Positions 1-12,804 of a stretch of DNA of 64,000 nt are shown here, piece after piece. The notes beneath the pieces are model-generated. The model was not told where the DNA came from. It was given only the letters and a program-made list of their open reading frames with translations, and made no database searches. Both the position numbers and the translations under genes were made by a program. How positions within the stretch are numbered: position 1 is the stretch's first letter; each line of letters starts with the position of its first letter. The DNA comes from Sphagnum compactum (taxonomy: Eukaryota > Bryophyta > Sphagnopsida > Sphagnales): the NCBI GenBank assembly GCA_965153455.1, contig OZ234503.1:8586157-8650156 (forward strand), written 5' to 3'.

Positions 1-3000
1 ATAAAAAAAAATCTATTTTTTATTATGAATAAAATGGAATGGCTGATGGTTTAGTGCATCATATTTGTATGTTACAAGTGTTTGACATGAACTATGATTT
101 ATGTTTTTGGGGGGATCAAATGGTTGTATTTCTGTCATTGTGTTCTTTCATGCACTTGAAAAATGGGAATTATCATGTGTTCCTTTTTCTTTATCAAATA
201 GTAAAACCAAAAATCAAAATAATATAGGGTATCAAAATTTAATTGCAAATAAAAATTATAATTAAATTTACGATGATTTAAATATGTGCATATTAAAAAA
301 TAGGTAGTAGTTGGGTGGGAAAAAAAGGGTTCCTTAACCTAATACCCCCAAAAAATACTTTGTTCAATGTAAGTAGTGTAAAATTTTTAACACAATGTAT
401 CCCCCTAGGGGAAAATGTTACATTCCTTGCATTTGGTTAGCAAGGAGTGGGTGAGGAAACATGGATGGTAGCAATGGGTGGAGGAACTTAAAGGTGGCAC
501 TTTAAGAAAATATTTAAAGTTAGTTATATATGAATAAAAAGAAAGTGAGTGAACAAGGGAAAGCATTAAAGGTGGAAAGAAGATAGGAAATCCCAAGAAG
601 GGATGTCCAAAGTTTTTTTTTGTTGCTAGATTTCTATGAGTAGATAGCATAGATGTTAGCCCTTTGACATTTGTGGTTGGGTGAAAATTTTCTATCTCTT
701 GTAAATTTTGGAATCGTGGTGGTGTGTACTTTGTGTATGTGTTTGAAATAAGAAATATTGTTGTGTTGAGGGGTTGGGGGGTTGTAAGGAACATTTTGAA
801 AAAATTGGTGATGAAGTTGAGGTGGGAAACCAGGGTATTTTGTTGTTTTAAGATTAATCTTTTGTAAAGAAAGCTTGGATAGGGAGAGCAAAATTAATGG
901 GATGTGTGAATTGAAACCCATCAAAAAAAGATCTCATAGTTTTTTGGAGATCTCAAAGTTTCTAGAATTGATCTAAGTAACTAGCCACTAAAGTGAATTG
1001 TGAGGTTATTTGAGCTGTTGAATTGATACAAGTGAACCAAGTTCAGTGGATTATTGTGATTTTCTTAAGTACATATTTCTAGATGCTTCCTAAAGCCATG
1101 AAAAGTGTGGTCTTTTTGTGTTTATCATGTGTTCCCTTGAGTTCTAGGGGTTTAAAACAAATAGAGCGGCCATTTTGTACTTTTAAAAGAAAAATGTCAT
1201 CTAATGAAAAAGGAACATTATAGTTATTTAAAACATGATGTAGGTTGGCTTGAACCTTAAGATGCATTTGACTTAAAAGTTTAAAGATAATTTTGTGGTA
1301 ATTTATTTGGAGTTTAAAAAAAACAAATTGGGGTACAAACATGTGAAATATAAAGGTGAGTTGCAAAAATGGAATAACTTTAAGACCTTTTTGAGCTTTT
1401 CCAACATTTGTCAAGTGTGTAATCAAATACCAAACTTCCAACTTTAGTTTAAACTTTTTGAACTAAAATTTACATGACATTTTAACACATTTATTATACA
1501 TGAATTTAAATGGTTCAAAACTAATCATCCACCCTTGTCATCTTTGATTCAATCCAAGATTTCAAATGAAGAAAAACCAAATTCCTCCATCAAAATACAT
1601 TATTAGAGTGTAAATTTAGTGGTATTATCCCTATAAAAAAAACCAAAATAAGATAATATGATTTCAAGTGCATACATGCACAACATTAATGGTATGACAA
1701 ATGGGACAAATTGAGTTTTACAAGCAATGTCCCAAGGGGCCAAGACTTTTATCACCAAAAAAGGGGTGCATACAAGTTTGTATGCACATTGATCACAACA
1801 TAGTAATGTTTAAGTGCATCAATACAACAAACCTTGAAAACACACAACCAGTGTAGCAACATTACATTTGTTTGTAACTTAGTGACAAAATGACTTTATG
1901 GACTTTGATGAATCAACTGACTCCGGATTTCCTCTCTTTGTGGACTATCATGGCCTTATATTGGGGTATCCTAACAACAAACAAGTTCTGCACATAGTCT
2001 TCCCAAAATCCCAATAAAAATATTGGTTTGGAGATGATAAAAATATGGACAAACAGTGACTATAGTGGTCTTTTCAAATTTTCCCATGAACTTCCCATTA
2101 CAGAAAACTTACTCGATGTTCCCAAACATTTAGGTACTCATTCTTTCCCATGTCCTAACATAATTCTTAAGCACGTTCAACTTGAATAGGAACCCCATTA
2201 AGGCCAATCCAAATAACCCCCTTGAGCATCTCATCACTTCCATCCTAAAAACTTTAATGACACCTTCACTTCTAATGTTTTGCTCACCAGTTTCAACACA
2301 GCGGAAATCCTAAAGCAAACATGAGCACACAAGCTTCAAGCATTCCTCTTGAAAGCTTCCAAACAACAAAATGAAATTGAAATGAATATGAGTTCAGAAA
2401 CTAAAGTGTTTAGCTTTAGTTGTCATTGAATATTTATCTCTTCTCCCCACCAAGCACATCCTTCCTCTATTTAGCAACTCCGCATCATCTTCATCACACA
2501 CCAAAAAAATTCCAGGAAACAGTGCTCCACCACCAACTTCTGATCTGGGCGCCAACATTCCATGAAGAACAACACACCAAATTCCATAACCTGCAAACAA
2601 CAAAAACATAAGAAAATAACAAAGACGTCAAGAAGCAAAATACAACTCCTCTAATGTTCATGATCGCCAATTGTCCCCTCTCTTGGCATTTTCTATTAGT
2701 ACATCCATCAACACAGCAAATCATTCATTAGGGTAATCTCACCCCACTTCATCTCGTTAGGGCATAATCATCCAAAAAAATTGTTGACACAAATCCCAGT
2801 CACACTTTATCCATCCATGTGTTTATTAAACACCCATGCCCCCTAACACATCATAAAGGCCGACTTACATCACCATCAAATTGACCAATGTACACCATTT
2901 ATTGTACTTCACAAAATGGTGAGTGTTTTGCTCCTCCTTATAACATAATACCTCTAAAAACCAAAATGTCTCATTCACCATATTTACATTACAATTATGC

Positions 3001-4800
3001 TAACTTGCATATAAATATTTTGTTAAGCTATGGGCAAAAATGGGCTAATAGGAACCATTGATGACCCTAAACCTTGTAATCCTAACTAGATGAATGGCAA
3101 CACAAGATTGGTCAAAAAATCGTGAGAAGATGCTAAACAATTGTGTTTATACTATGTTATGACCACATTTTATATTGTGTCACATTAATTTTTAAGCACA
3201 AAAATCTTTAGTTATGGGCTTTAAAATGTGTTGAAAAGTAATTAAATTTTTTGGATTACTTTCAAACTTATCCTAATGTTAAATTGGTATATTAGAAAGG
3301 GCATGGTACAGATAAAACATACATTATATCAATTTATGAAACTTATAAACATGTCAATAAAACACTAGTTACAACTAAAATGGTTCCTACCAACTCATTT
3401 TTTACTCGTTAATCTTGACAAAATTCATGTACTAGGTGTTTGAATGTAAAAAAATTATAAATTTGTAAACATTTAATGAAAGTTTGTGACATATACAATC
3501 ATATTTGTAGGAGAGAATTATGTATTTTGATAAATAAAAAATCTCACAAATTACATTGTTTGGATACACGAAGCCCAAAAATTCTTACAAAATGACATTC
3601 ACGGATGTTGACAATCATATCAAAGAAACTCCAAAAATGGGATCAAATAAGATAGCCATCTATAAAATTATAAATTGAATTTTTTTCCACAAATCACAAC
3701 ACACAAAAATTTATGTGATCTTTGAACACAAGTCCTATTCAAAAGCTTAAACATAATGAAAAAATGAATGGTTGTGCCATATTGGAATTGCAATACTTGA
3801 ATATTATCTCTTACAACTAAGTAATAGAAAAAATGTTGCTAGCCATGTCATACTTGGAAAACAAAAATCTCAAGGCTATTTTTATCAAAGGTTTGTGTAA
3901 ATTCAAGTTTTGATTCACCTAGTTCAAATGCCAAAAATTGGCCACTATGAAAAAAAATTGTAATAAGTTGAATACCAACATTTAGAAAAAACCTTTTCTT
4001 TGAAAGAAATCAACAATTTATGTCAAAATCTTCAAAAATCTAATCAAAACATTATAGCAACAATTGAAAGCAACTAAATTCAAACCTTAACCTTATCCAA
4101 CTAAAACATATTAAATGTGACCTATTTAACCAAAAGGAAAATAGGAAAATTTTGGACATTGTTGTGGTTTTATATTAAATATATTCCTTATTTGCCAAAT
4201 ATCTCATAATTAAGAATAAAAAATATATTAATAATTTAACACACAAATGCCAAAGTTGCCCATGTATTACAGTGGGTTGTGTCACTTTTTAAAAAATCAC
4301 TTTAGATCTTACCTTCCTTCGTAAAATGAAACATAAAAAAATTGGTATAAAAATTATTACAATTCAAATACATTATAGATATAATATAGCCAAAATTATA
4401 TCACAATTCTTTTTGTTAACAAAAAACCACCTATAACAACAATGCAAAAAGCTTGTAACTATTGGACCGTACAAGGAGCCTAGTAAAATTGCTTAAACAA
4501 ATGTTAAATTCATCAAATGCATGTAGGGGAAACAAAATCATGCCAAAAAAAAATCTTGAGAAAAGATGTTGTAGCAACCACATCAAAATGCATACACGTG
4601 CTTGTTTGTTTGAATGAGAACATATGTAGTTTCATGAGCTTTTTCTCAATAGGTTGGAACTAACATGTTACAATTGGTTCCAAGTGGAATGAGGATGTGG
4701 GTGCATTCATAATGTTCACTTTAAGTAGTGCAAATTATGACATGGTAAAGTAACCATTTCTTTGACATGCCTTATTGTTCATGTTAGGTTTTGTTTGGTC
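1..4800. other. AT-rich intergenic DNA, no gene recognised
   Basis: Very AT-rich sequence with short, poorly supported reading frames on both strands. I recognise no protein family, RNA gene or complete transposon here. The frames at 405-924 and 1079-1441 on the minus strand lack any recognisable domain and have the composition of translated AT-rich spacer. The right edge is the upstream region of the peroxiredoxin gene. Confidence 0.6.
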
Positions 4801-4830
4801 CACATGTGCTTGTGTTATTGTGTTATTGTG

Positions 4831-4838
4831 TTATATAT
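4831..4838 (+). promoter_or_regulatory. TATA-like element of the peroxiredoxin gene
   Basis: A TTATATAT stretch follows a short repeat of GTGTTATT units and lies about 150 bp before the first ATG of the peroxiredoxin gene. The distance suits a TATA box with a leader of roughly 100 bases. This is inference only; many AT-rich matches exist nearby. Confidence 0.3.
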
Positions 4839-4983
4839 GGTTGTTTTTGTTGTGATTATTGTGGGAATTAGAGAATGAAGGAATGAATATCTTGTATTGT
4901 AAAATAAGAGGTTGAAGCTCTAGCAATAGAATTCAAGGAGTCATAAAAGTGGTTTTTGGGAGAGTTTTGGTGCAATTGTGGCA

Positions 4984-7900
4984 ATGACAATGGCATCCAT
5001 TGTTGTGGCAATGCGTATGACTTCATCGCTCTTGGGATGTTGTGCACGACCATTTTCATCTACCTCTATGTCATTTAAACTCTCCATTCCCTACTCCTTC
5101 TTTGGTCTTGGAAAGAGCTTCCAAGCACGTCTTGCTACAGATCATAGCATGGTCATGATGAATAAAAAACAAATAGTTGAAATCTCACATGGCAACTCAA
5201 GACGAAGGCTCATTGTCTCTACTGTAAGTTTTGATATACAATGTGGTCATCCTCTATTGTTCAAGGGTTTTGCATGTTGAATGTGTAGAGTATTTTGCTT
5301 TTGTAAAAATATTGGCCTTACCATTCAAATTGTACATTTTGACTCATGTTGTTTTGTTATTTTTTTTCTTCCATTTTAAGATGTGAAACAATCCAATCTA
5401 TGTTGTTGTTTTCTTATGTGTGTGGATGTGTGATTCAAGTTGGAGTACTTATGGCATCAACATTTTTCTACACCTCCCTTTTTCAAGTGTTGTGGATGTT
5501 AATAACAAGATTTTTCTATTATTATGCAAACCAAAAGTTGTGTTGTTATGAAATATTTCATATTTGGACGTTCATCCTTTTTTGGGATTTATTTGTTTAA
5601 AACATTTCAATAAGCAACACATCGCTTTATGTTGAAAACTATTTCATGGAATCAATTACCAACTAACAATTAGCTTCAAACTCCCATGCCTTATGTGCAC
5701 ACATTTCAAGAATGGGTGCTTCATTAACAACTTTTGTTAATGGGTTTTACATGGAATGTAGCAATTGATGATTAACCATCAGTTTGGCATTTGTTAGTGG
5801 AAATGAATGGAAATAAGATATTTCATGGCACTAATATTTGTGGGAACCCTTGTTTTTCCATCTAACTACAAGCTCATAATGTTGTTTAATGTTTCATTCA
5901 TGCAAGACTAACATTGTTCTTTTATGTGTGTAATGAAAGAATCTGTACAACAATGATTGCCACGGATGTGAATGATTTGACATTTGTACCATCAATAATA
6001 CTTTTAATGAATTGGTCTCATTTTTATGATGCTTTGAACACAATTTTGCTTCCCAATAAACTATGGTTTGTTCTTTTCAATCATCAATTTGTGAGATATA
6101 ATTTTGATTCTCGTACATGTATCAATATGTCTTGATGAACTATTTGACAAACTTTATGTGTTGTTCTTATTCTTAAGGAAGTCATTCCTTGCATATTTAA
6201 GGAAGCACATGAAATAAGAAGATATTTGAAATATTTGAAATAATGGTATATTTTGAAATATTTTAGATATATCTAAAAATATTCTCATAATGAATTATAA
6301 GCACTTTATTTACATTGAAGTAAAACATATCAATTGTTATTTTTCAATAAATTGCACCCTATTTTTTTTGCACGCCATTTCAAATAGAATGGAAGTGATT
6401 TCCATGGGTTCTTATTATCCATCAATCCTTGGATGACTATATAATAATTGTCATTCCAATGCATTTTGCAATTAACTAGTGCAATGAATTGGTCAAAAAT
6501 AAAAAAATTATGGTCAAAAGTCAAAGTTTAGTTTTGGAATGGCCTTTAGCCTTTTAGATTTAATTTCCATTTTCAATGGTTGTTCATTGAAGAACATATA
6601 TAAGTTGGAGTGAAGTTGTGATATCCCTATTAGACTCAAATGTCCCCATTTGTCAAGACATGTATGGTTTATATTTCTTCCCAAACACATTGGGTCCAAT
6701 TGTATGGTCCCAAGGGAACTTGAAGTCATACCATAAAGGGTCCCTCAAGTCAAGCCCATGAATTTTTAATTTTATGCACTAACAAATGGAATATTTAACA
6801 AAACATGATTTTGTATAACAATGTTTGTGACAATTTTCTCACTTGTCAATGTGCATGACTTTGTCTTCCACATGCTTAAATATTGTTCTATTGTTGTGTT
6901 GTGTTGTGTTGTGTTGTAGTCCCTTGAGAGCCATGATCCTTTGGTTGGGAATATTGCACCTAATTTTGAAGCTGAAGCTGTGTTTGACCAAGAGCTTGTG
7001 AAGGTAATGTGTTATTCTAATGTTAAGAATTAAATTCTTACATGAGCATGATTGAGGATTATAAAATATATTTGTGTTTTGTTGACATATAAAAGTCTCC
7101 TTGAATGCTAAAATTCTACAAGGTTGATGTATCATTTTCATGTGATGGAGATCATATTGCATTGCAGATTAAGCTTTCTGATTACATTGGACGTAAGTAT
7201 GTTGTTTTGTTTTTCTACCCATTGGACTTCACATTTGTTTGCCCGACAGGTGACATAATTATTTATCCCTTCACTTTTTTGGTCTATGGATGTGATGATA
7301 TTTAGACTTTGCAAGTATTTCCTTGCACATTGTTGTTCAAACTCAAATGTGTCAAATAACATGGAAACTAACATTTATGCATGCCTTCACAAATAGATGT
7401 AGCTTGGGTGGCTAGGCTAGCCACATTGTGCTTTGCATACAATTTTTTAATTTTACAAGCTAATATTTATTCAAAAAAATCTTACATGTGTATCATTGGG
7501 AGTTAGTACAAGTTACAATATTGGACCGATATGGATGTCATAGTGGCAAATCTTGCAACATGGATATAGTTCAAATTGGGAAAAATGTCTTCTAAAAATT
7601 GGAGTTATCAATTTAGGGACTTAGTTTGAGGTTATTAAATAAAGTATGATTCATATGATGTAGGTGTTTTTATGCATAATACAAATTACTTAAAGTATAT
7701 GAACATTTAAAGTGAATATTATAAACTTTATAGTTGATAAAAAAATAAAGACATGAATTTCAAAATGGTTTAATTATTGATATTATGATTGTTAAGGACT
7801 TAAAAACTGAATTAGATGACATATCAATGAAAACAAGTTTCAAGAAGTTTACACCATTCAATTGTATGTTTTTTAAAATAATGGATTCTTTTTGTTATTG

Positions 7901-9385
7901 AAAACAATGGTTGTTTACGAGTCTATATCATGTGTATGTGTGCGTGTTATATAGATGGATTGTTGAATTGTCAAACTACCTAGTCATCCTTAGGATTGAA
8001 AATTTTGTCAAAATGAACTTATGGGATTTCCCCCTTCCCCCGCCCACTTTTTGGCCCACTAAACATTGCATTCACCCTTGGCTATGTTCTCACATAAGCA
8101 TTTGAATTGGCTCGAAAATGTTCAATCTATTTCCTAATATGGACAATATTATGTGTTGGCATGCCATATAGAGATCACTGCATTTAGTGACAAGTATGAC
8201 GAGTTCAAGAAGCTGAACACTGAAGTGATTGGCATGTCAACTGATAGCGTGGTATTTGCAAACTTGAACCACTAAAACATCAAGTGGTTTTATGATGATT
8301 TTGAAGGATCAAAGGGGACCAAACTTCAATTGTCAAGGGGATTTGCTTTTCTTGCAAAGGATATCATGTGTTGAGGATGATTGTTCCCCTGTTAAGTCTA
8401 GGGTTAATGTTTGATTCATCTGCTTTAACTTTAGATTAATTGACGTATTTAGATGACAATTCAAGTCTTTTCATTCGGAACGTTGTGAAGGCCAAGGGTG
8501 AGCAATAAATAGTAGTCCAAAATTAAATAACGTTACAACATTTAACCATTAAATGAGTTTGTAAAGTTTAATATTTGAGTTTATTGATGCAAGAGTTTAT
8601 CATTGTGTGTTTGTTGTATTGTGTTGTATAGTTCTCCCATCTTGCCTGGATCCAGACAGATCGGAAGTTGGGTGGTTTGGGCGAATTGCGCTATCCTATT
8701 GTCTCTGACATAACAAAAAAGATTTCAAGAACTTATAATGTGCTGATTCCTGAGCAGGTATGCAATTGACTTTTGTAGCTTAAATCTTCAAAGAAATTGC
8801 TGATAATAATACCTTTGAATATCTCAAATGTGTTCTACGAAAGGGAGAACATGTTTAGTGAGTCCAAGTAGCTTAGTCTTTGGACTAGTATTGTTTTTTT
8901 CTGACAGTAGTATAGATAGATCTGGTTCATTTGACAGTCAAGAGACCCATAAATTGTTTTGACATTGTTGTACCCATGACTTGATTGCAAAATAGGGTGT
9001 GGCGTTGAGGGGATTGTTTATCATCGATAAGCAAGGTGTTATACAGCATGCGACAGTCAACAACCTTGGGATTGGTCGTAGTGTGGAAGAAACACTTCGC
9101 ACATTACAGGTGATTTCCCAATTTATGCACATAGAATAGACATTAATTCTGAAAGGGAATGGGTGAGAACTAAAAGGAGTCAGATATGGGTGAAACGTTC
9201 CAACAATTTTTTGGCCATCTATTTCTTTAAGATAGCTTTTAACGATGCCCATATATCGGTCCTTCCAGGCGGTGCAATATGTGCAGGACAATCCAGATGA
9301 GGCATGTCCTGTTGACTGGAAACCAGGTGAAAAGACAATGAAGCCTGATACAAAGGGCAGCAAGCAGTTCTTTGCAGCCATTTGA
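4984..9385 (+). CDS. Plastid 2-Cys peroxiredoxin, 7 exons
   Basis: Thiol peroxidase of the typical 2-Cys class (BAS1 family), which reduces hydrogen peroxide and alkyl peroxides in the chloroplast stroma with thioredoxin/NTRC as donor. Exons: 4984-5223, 6920-7003, 7168-7249, 8172-8251, 8632-8757, 8996-9109, 9269-9385. All introns are GT-AG and the phases agree, giving about 280 residues. Residues 1-80 form a Ser/Arg-rich transit-peptide-like leader with low similarity to other proteins. The mature part has [12 protein letters not shown] with peroxidatic Cys133, GGLG at about 176-179, and the resolving Cys255 in [11 protein letters not shown]. The C-terminus is KQFFAAI, where the family usually has a Tyr-Phe pair. 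I start at ATG 4984; ATG 4990 (MAS...) is equally plausible. The family is certain; the first exon is supported by phase and a good GTAAGT donor. The next gene is convergent. Confidence 0.93.
6893..6917 (+). repeat. (TGTTG)n pentanucleotide run at a 3' splice site
   Basis: Several TGTTG units run directly into the acceptor TTGTAG of peroxiredoxin intron 1. The repeat supplies the U-rich tract of the splice site. Confidence 0.8.
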
Positions 9386-10190
9386 GGAGGCAAAGAGTGG
9401 TGTTATGGCCCTAAGAGGCAGGCACTGAGGAAGCAGGCATTGAGGATCAAAAACGGTTTTCCTCACATCAGTTGGTCTGGAGAAGTGAGTAGCCACTACC
9501 TGCATAGAAGGTTTGGGATGTATAAGGGGAAAACATTTTGTAGATTTAGCCTGGGTATATGTTTAAAGCTTGTGAAAGAAGGTAATCTGGAAATCCCAAC
9601 ACAAGTAGTAGTTGATTGGAGAAAACCCTAGACATTTTCCAATCTCCTACTTGACAATTGCTTATATTTATTTTACCAGTTTTCATAACTGACTTTATTG
9701 AACAGACCATAAACCTTCCGTGAAGGTTATGATCAAACTCCCACAATTGGCCAGATTGAATTGTTGATGTTGCCCTAGAGTCTTTTATGTGGTTATGTCT
9801 TCTCAGTGTGTTGCAAGCAGTTACTTCAGAAAAGACTCAATTACAGATTTTCAACAGAAAACACTTGTACAAGAAATACATCTCCTCCCAGTGGTGCAGT
9901 ACAAGGAGTGAAATGCAAAGATACTTCAAACTGGATTGGATTACAAACAGCAGGTTAAAAAAGTTAGCATGGATTCCATTTCTACCCAGGACTTTCATCT
10001 CAAAGGAGCGATATCATAAAGCCTCTCCAATCCTTTCCCATCACATGCATCATAAAATGAGCCTTGACTGTGAACTGCAGTTTCATTGTGACACAAGGCT
10101 AGAAGCCAGCCTTGTCACATCAAAAGCTACACAACATATCTCCCCTTTCAACATCCTCAAGACAATTTTTTTGATTTGAGGTCCTTCTAT
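9386..10190. other. Convergent 3' regions of the peroxiredoxin and USP genes
   Basis: About 800 bp lie between the two stop codons, which face each other. The interval should hold both 3' UTRs and polyadenylation sites. Base composition is less AT-rich than the outer spacers, as expected for UTR. I see no further coding exon. Confidence 0.6.
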
Positions 10191-11087
10191 TCAGCTTTCC
10201 ATTTCATACTCAGCCTTGACACTTGTCTTTGGTGGAGGAAGATGGATTGATTGAGGACTAGGGGTTCGGGAGTTTGAGTTACAGCGGCGAGTGATAGTTA
10301 CCCCATCCTTGTCCTCTGGCAATCTCACAACAACAACAGGGCAGTCACAGTGATGGACACAATAATCGCTCACGCTCCCTAGTCGAGCCTTTCGGGAACG
10401 CTTAGATGCGCCAATTCCTGTAATAACACAAACCCAACAAGAATGAGTTCCTTCTGTATAGTCGTACACTCTTCCAACAAAACAGTTCAATCTCACACAA
10501 TGCCAAACCCTGTCAAAACCAAACCAACCCTTAAAAGAGTGAGTTTTCATAGACTCATGACCACAATTGTGATTTCTCCCAGAAAGGACCAATTAAATAA
10601 GGAAATCCTAGAGAAACAAAGAAAACCTCTATTCCCATACAAGTATGTGCCACAACAATCAAGGCTGAACATATAAGGAAGGGTGTTCATGCCTACCTCG
10701 ACTTCCCATGATGACAGCATTAGCCCCAAGGCGCTCGACCTCCAGACAAATGCGCTCCTTCATGTCATGGTCTTTCACGATGTGGATCTTGAAGGGAATG
10801 TGAGCATCCAAAAGAGGTTTTGCAAGGTCAGAGCTCTTGGAAACAGTAAAAGCATCAAACTCCTCTTCCATCTTTTGTTGGGATTCTTTGTCTGCCTCCA
10901 AAATTTGGTCAGATGCACCCCAGTCAGCCCCATAAAGAACACTTGTAGGCCTGACATGGAGGATGATAACATGGTCATCTGGGCGTAAGTAATTTGCCAC
11001 GGCCCATTTCACCGCATATGCACTCTCATCACTCAGATCAACAGCAATGGCTATCTTCCTATCCCCTCCTTGTGTTGACAACGGCAT
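10191..11087 (-). CDS. Universal stress protein, PHOS32/PHOS34 type
   Basis: Single-domain UspA-fold protein of the PHOS32/34 group, plant stress proteins known as phosphorylation targets after elicitor treatment. Exons on the minus strand: 11087-10697 and 10417-10191, joined in phase 1 (Gly split), about 205 residues. The start reads MPLSTQGGDRKIAIAVDLSD. After it come the conserved AVKWAVANYLRP, HVRPTSVLYGADWG, DAFTVSKSSDLAKPL and KIHIVKDHDMKER segments, the nucleotide-loop motif GSRG-IG, then LGSVSDYCVHHCDCPVVVVR. The C-terminal tail is Ser/Pro-rich. An in-frame upstream ATG at 11147 exists, but its extension is not conserved, so I prefer 11087. A GCAG just upstream could be the acceptor of a 5'-UTR intron whose donor lies near 12105 (inference). 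Confidence 0.92.
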
Positions 11088-12350
11088 TCTTTCCTCTCTT
11101 CCCCTGCAGCCAAACAACCCCTGATGTGAATACAGTTCAGCCTGCACAGTGCATCACTGGTCCTCTTGATGCTTGACCACCAAGGTATTTCAGTGCCATT
11201 TGAGATATAGGGATAAGGCAATGTGAAGAAGAGAGTGAATAGGTTCTTGTTGAATAGCTTACATAAACAGAGCAAAAATCTTGTAACCTGATCAGATTGG
11301 CACCTCTTTAGGTTTTTCTGGCAATCAAAAGAACTGAGGACTGCTCAGTGAACCAGGTGAGCAAATGTCTGCTAATACCTTGATCTCTCAACAAGGACTT
11401 CTCTTCTCAACCCTTAAAACAACAGTTCCATGTTTTCTGTCATGATATTATTGGCAAAAAGAAAGAATGTCTGCAACTTCCCTCCTGGCTTACAGAACTC
11501 AAGCATGCATGCCATGTACAAAAGCTTTCTGTACTCGAGGTTGAAAGCTTCGACATGAACTACTTGAATAAAATAGGGTTCAATATTATGAGAGGTTTCC
11601 GCAACATGACTTCCGAGACAAGTACGGCAAAAAACACGAACAACCTTTTTTATTCCCGCCAGGAATCTTTCTCTCCACCGCTCAGAAACTCGAACCCAAA
11701 AAAAAGAAGGATTTTTCCTTTTGCATGATAGAGGTGAACACAGTTGCAAATAAAATTGTTTGATCCAAAACAACCATGCATCTAAACTCTTCATCTATTT
11801 CTGTCGATCTCTGCCTCTATTTTCTATCATATTCCTCTCTGCCTCTGTCTCTCGGGACGACAGAACCTTAAACGGAGCGAACAAAAAGGAGCATAAGAAG
11901 ATCTTTCCCCCCGAGAGAAACTTCGAAGAAATCCAGCCTAACTTAGAAAAGAAAAACAAACAAACAAACAAATACTCACATAAACAACCAATATGGCAGA
12001 GCCTATACTCTATACTCGGTTGTGGATGCACGAAGACAGATAGCGAAAAAAAGGAAACAGAAAAAAAAAACGAAGAAAATGCTGGGAGAAAGAAAAAAAA
12101 ACCTGATTCCTGAGTCCAGATCTAGATCCAAATTGGCGCAAATCGCGTTTGGTTCTCCTCCAAAACTCTGCCACTTCCTTCTCCTCTCCCTTGGTGCTTG
12201 CTTCCCTCCCTGTTTGTGCGTGCTCGTATCTCTCTCCCCCTTCACTGTGGTTGGTCACTTCTCTCTTCTCTCGTTCTCTCTCTCTCTCTCTCTCTCGCTC
12301 TCTTGCGAAACACAAACATTTGCGAACGCAGGGAACTGGGGGTAATCACT
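11088..12350 (-). promoter_or_regulatory. USP gene leader and promoter region
   Basis: Upstream of the USP start the sequence is less AT-rich, with CT-rich stretches on the plus strand, and ends in a CT dinucleotide run near 12.3 kb. On the minus strand it contains a CAG|GTTTTT candidate donor near 12105 and a GCAG candidate acceptor near 11100, compatible with a roughly 1-kb intron in the 5' UTR. Not proven by sequence alone. Confidence 0.4.
12261..12302 (+). repeat. (CT)n microsatellite
   Basis: Almost pure CT dinucleotides, reading GA on the transcribed strand of the USP gene. It lies about 1.2 kb upstream of that gene's start codon, probably in its leader or promoter. Confidence 0.85.
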
Positions 12351-12445
12351 AATCACACCTTGGGGAACAAATACCCACTGATTTTCTAACTAAACTAAAG
12401 TTAAGAATTAAAATTAACTCAAGGAAGAAGAAAATCATATGCAGG

Positions 12446-12461
12446 AATAAATAAATAAATA

Positions 12462-12492
<31 letters not shown>
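12446..12492. repeat. (AAAT)n followed by (TA)n
   Basis: Compound microsatellite of AATA tetranucleotides running into TA dinucleotides. Confidence 0.9.
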
Positions 12493-12788
12493 AATGTTGC
12501 ATGAGAAAATATATGATTTTAAAAAAAATAAAATTTCAGTTGGTCCCACATTTTGAGGAACATTATTATTATTATTATTACATTTCTTCCTTATTTGAAT
12601 TTTTGCTGATTTTGGGAGGAATGGCGAGTGTCTCTTGGGAAATCATAAATTTGTGTGTTCACAAGGGCTAATTAACGCAGAGAAAGAGAGACATTACGCA
12701 ACACACTAAGCTGCTTGTTCGACAAGCAAGCAAAAGGTCCAAAACCCATAATTAGGGTTTTTGGAAGTGGGTGAGGGAGAGACGTGGA

Positions 12789-12804
12789 GGGGGGGGGGGG
12801 GGGG
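12789..12804 (+). repeat. G16 homopolymer
   Basis: An uninterrupted run of 16 G inside otherwise AT-rich DNA. The length in the assembly may be unreliable. Confidence 0.85.

Noticed and set aside
4978-4983. GTG start two codons before the first ATG of peroxiredoxin
   Set aside because: Nuclear plant genes start at ATG; 4984 or 4990 is sufficient.
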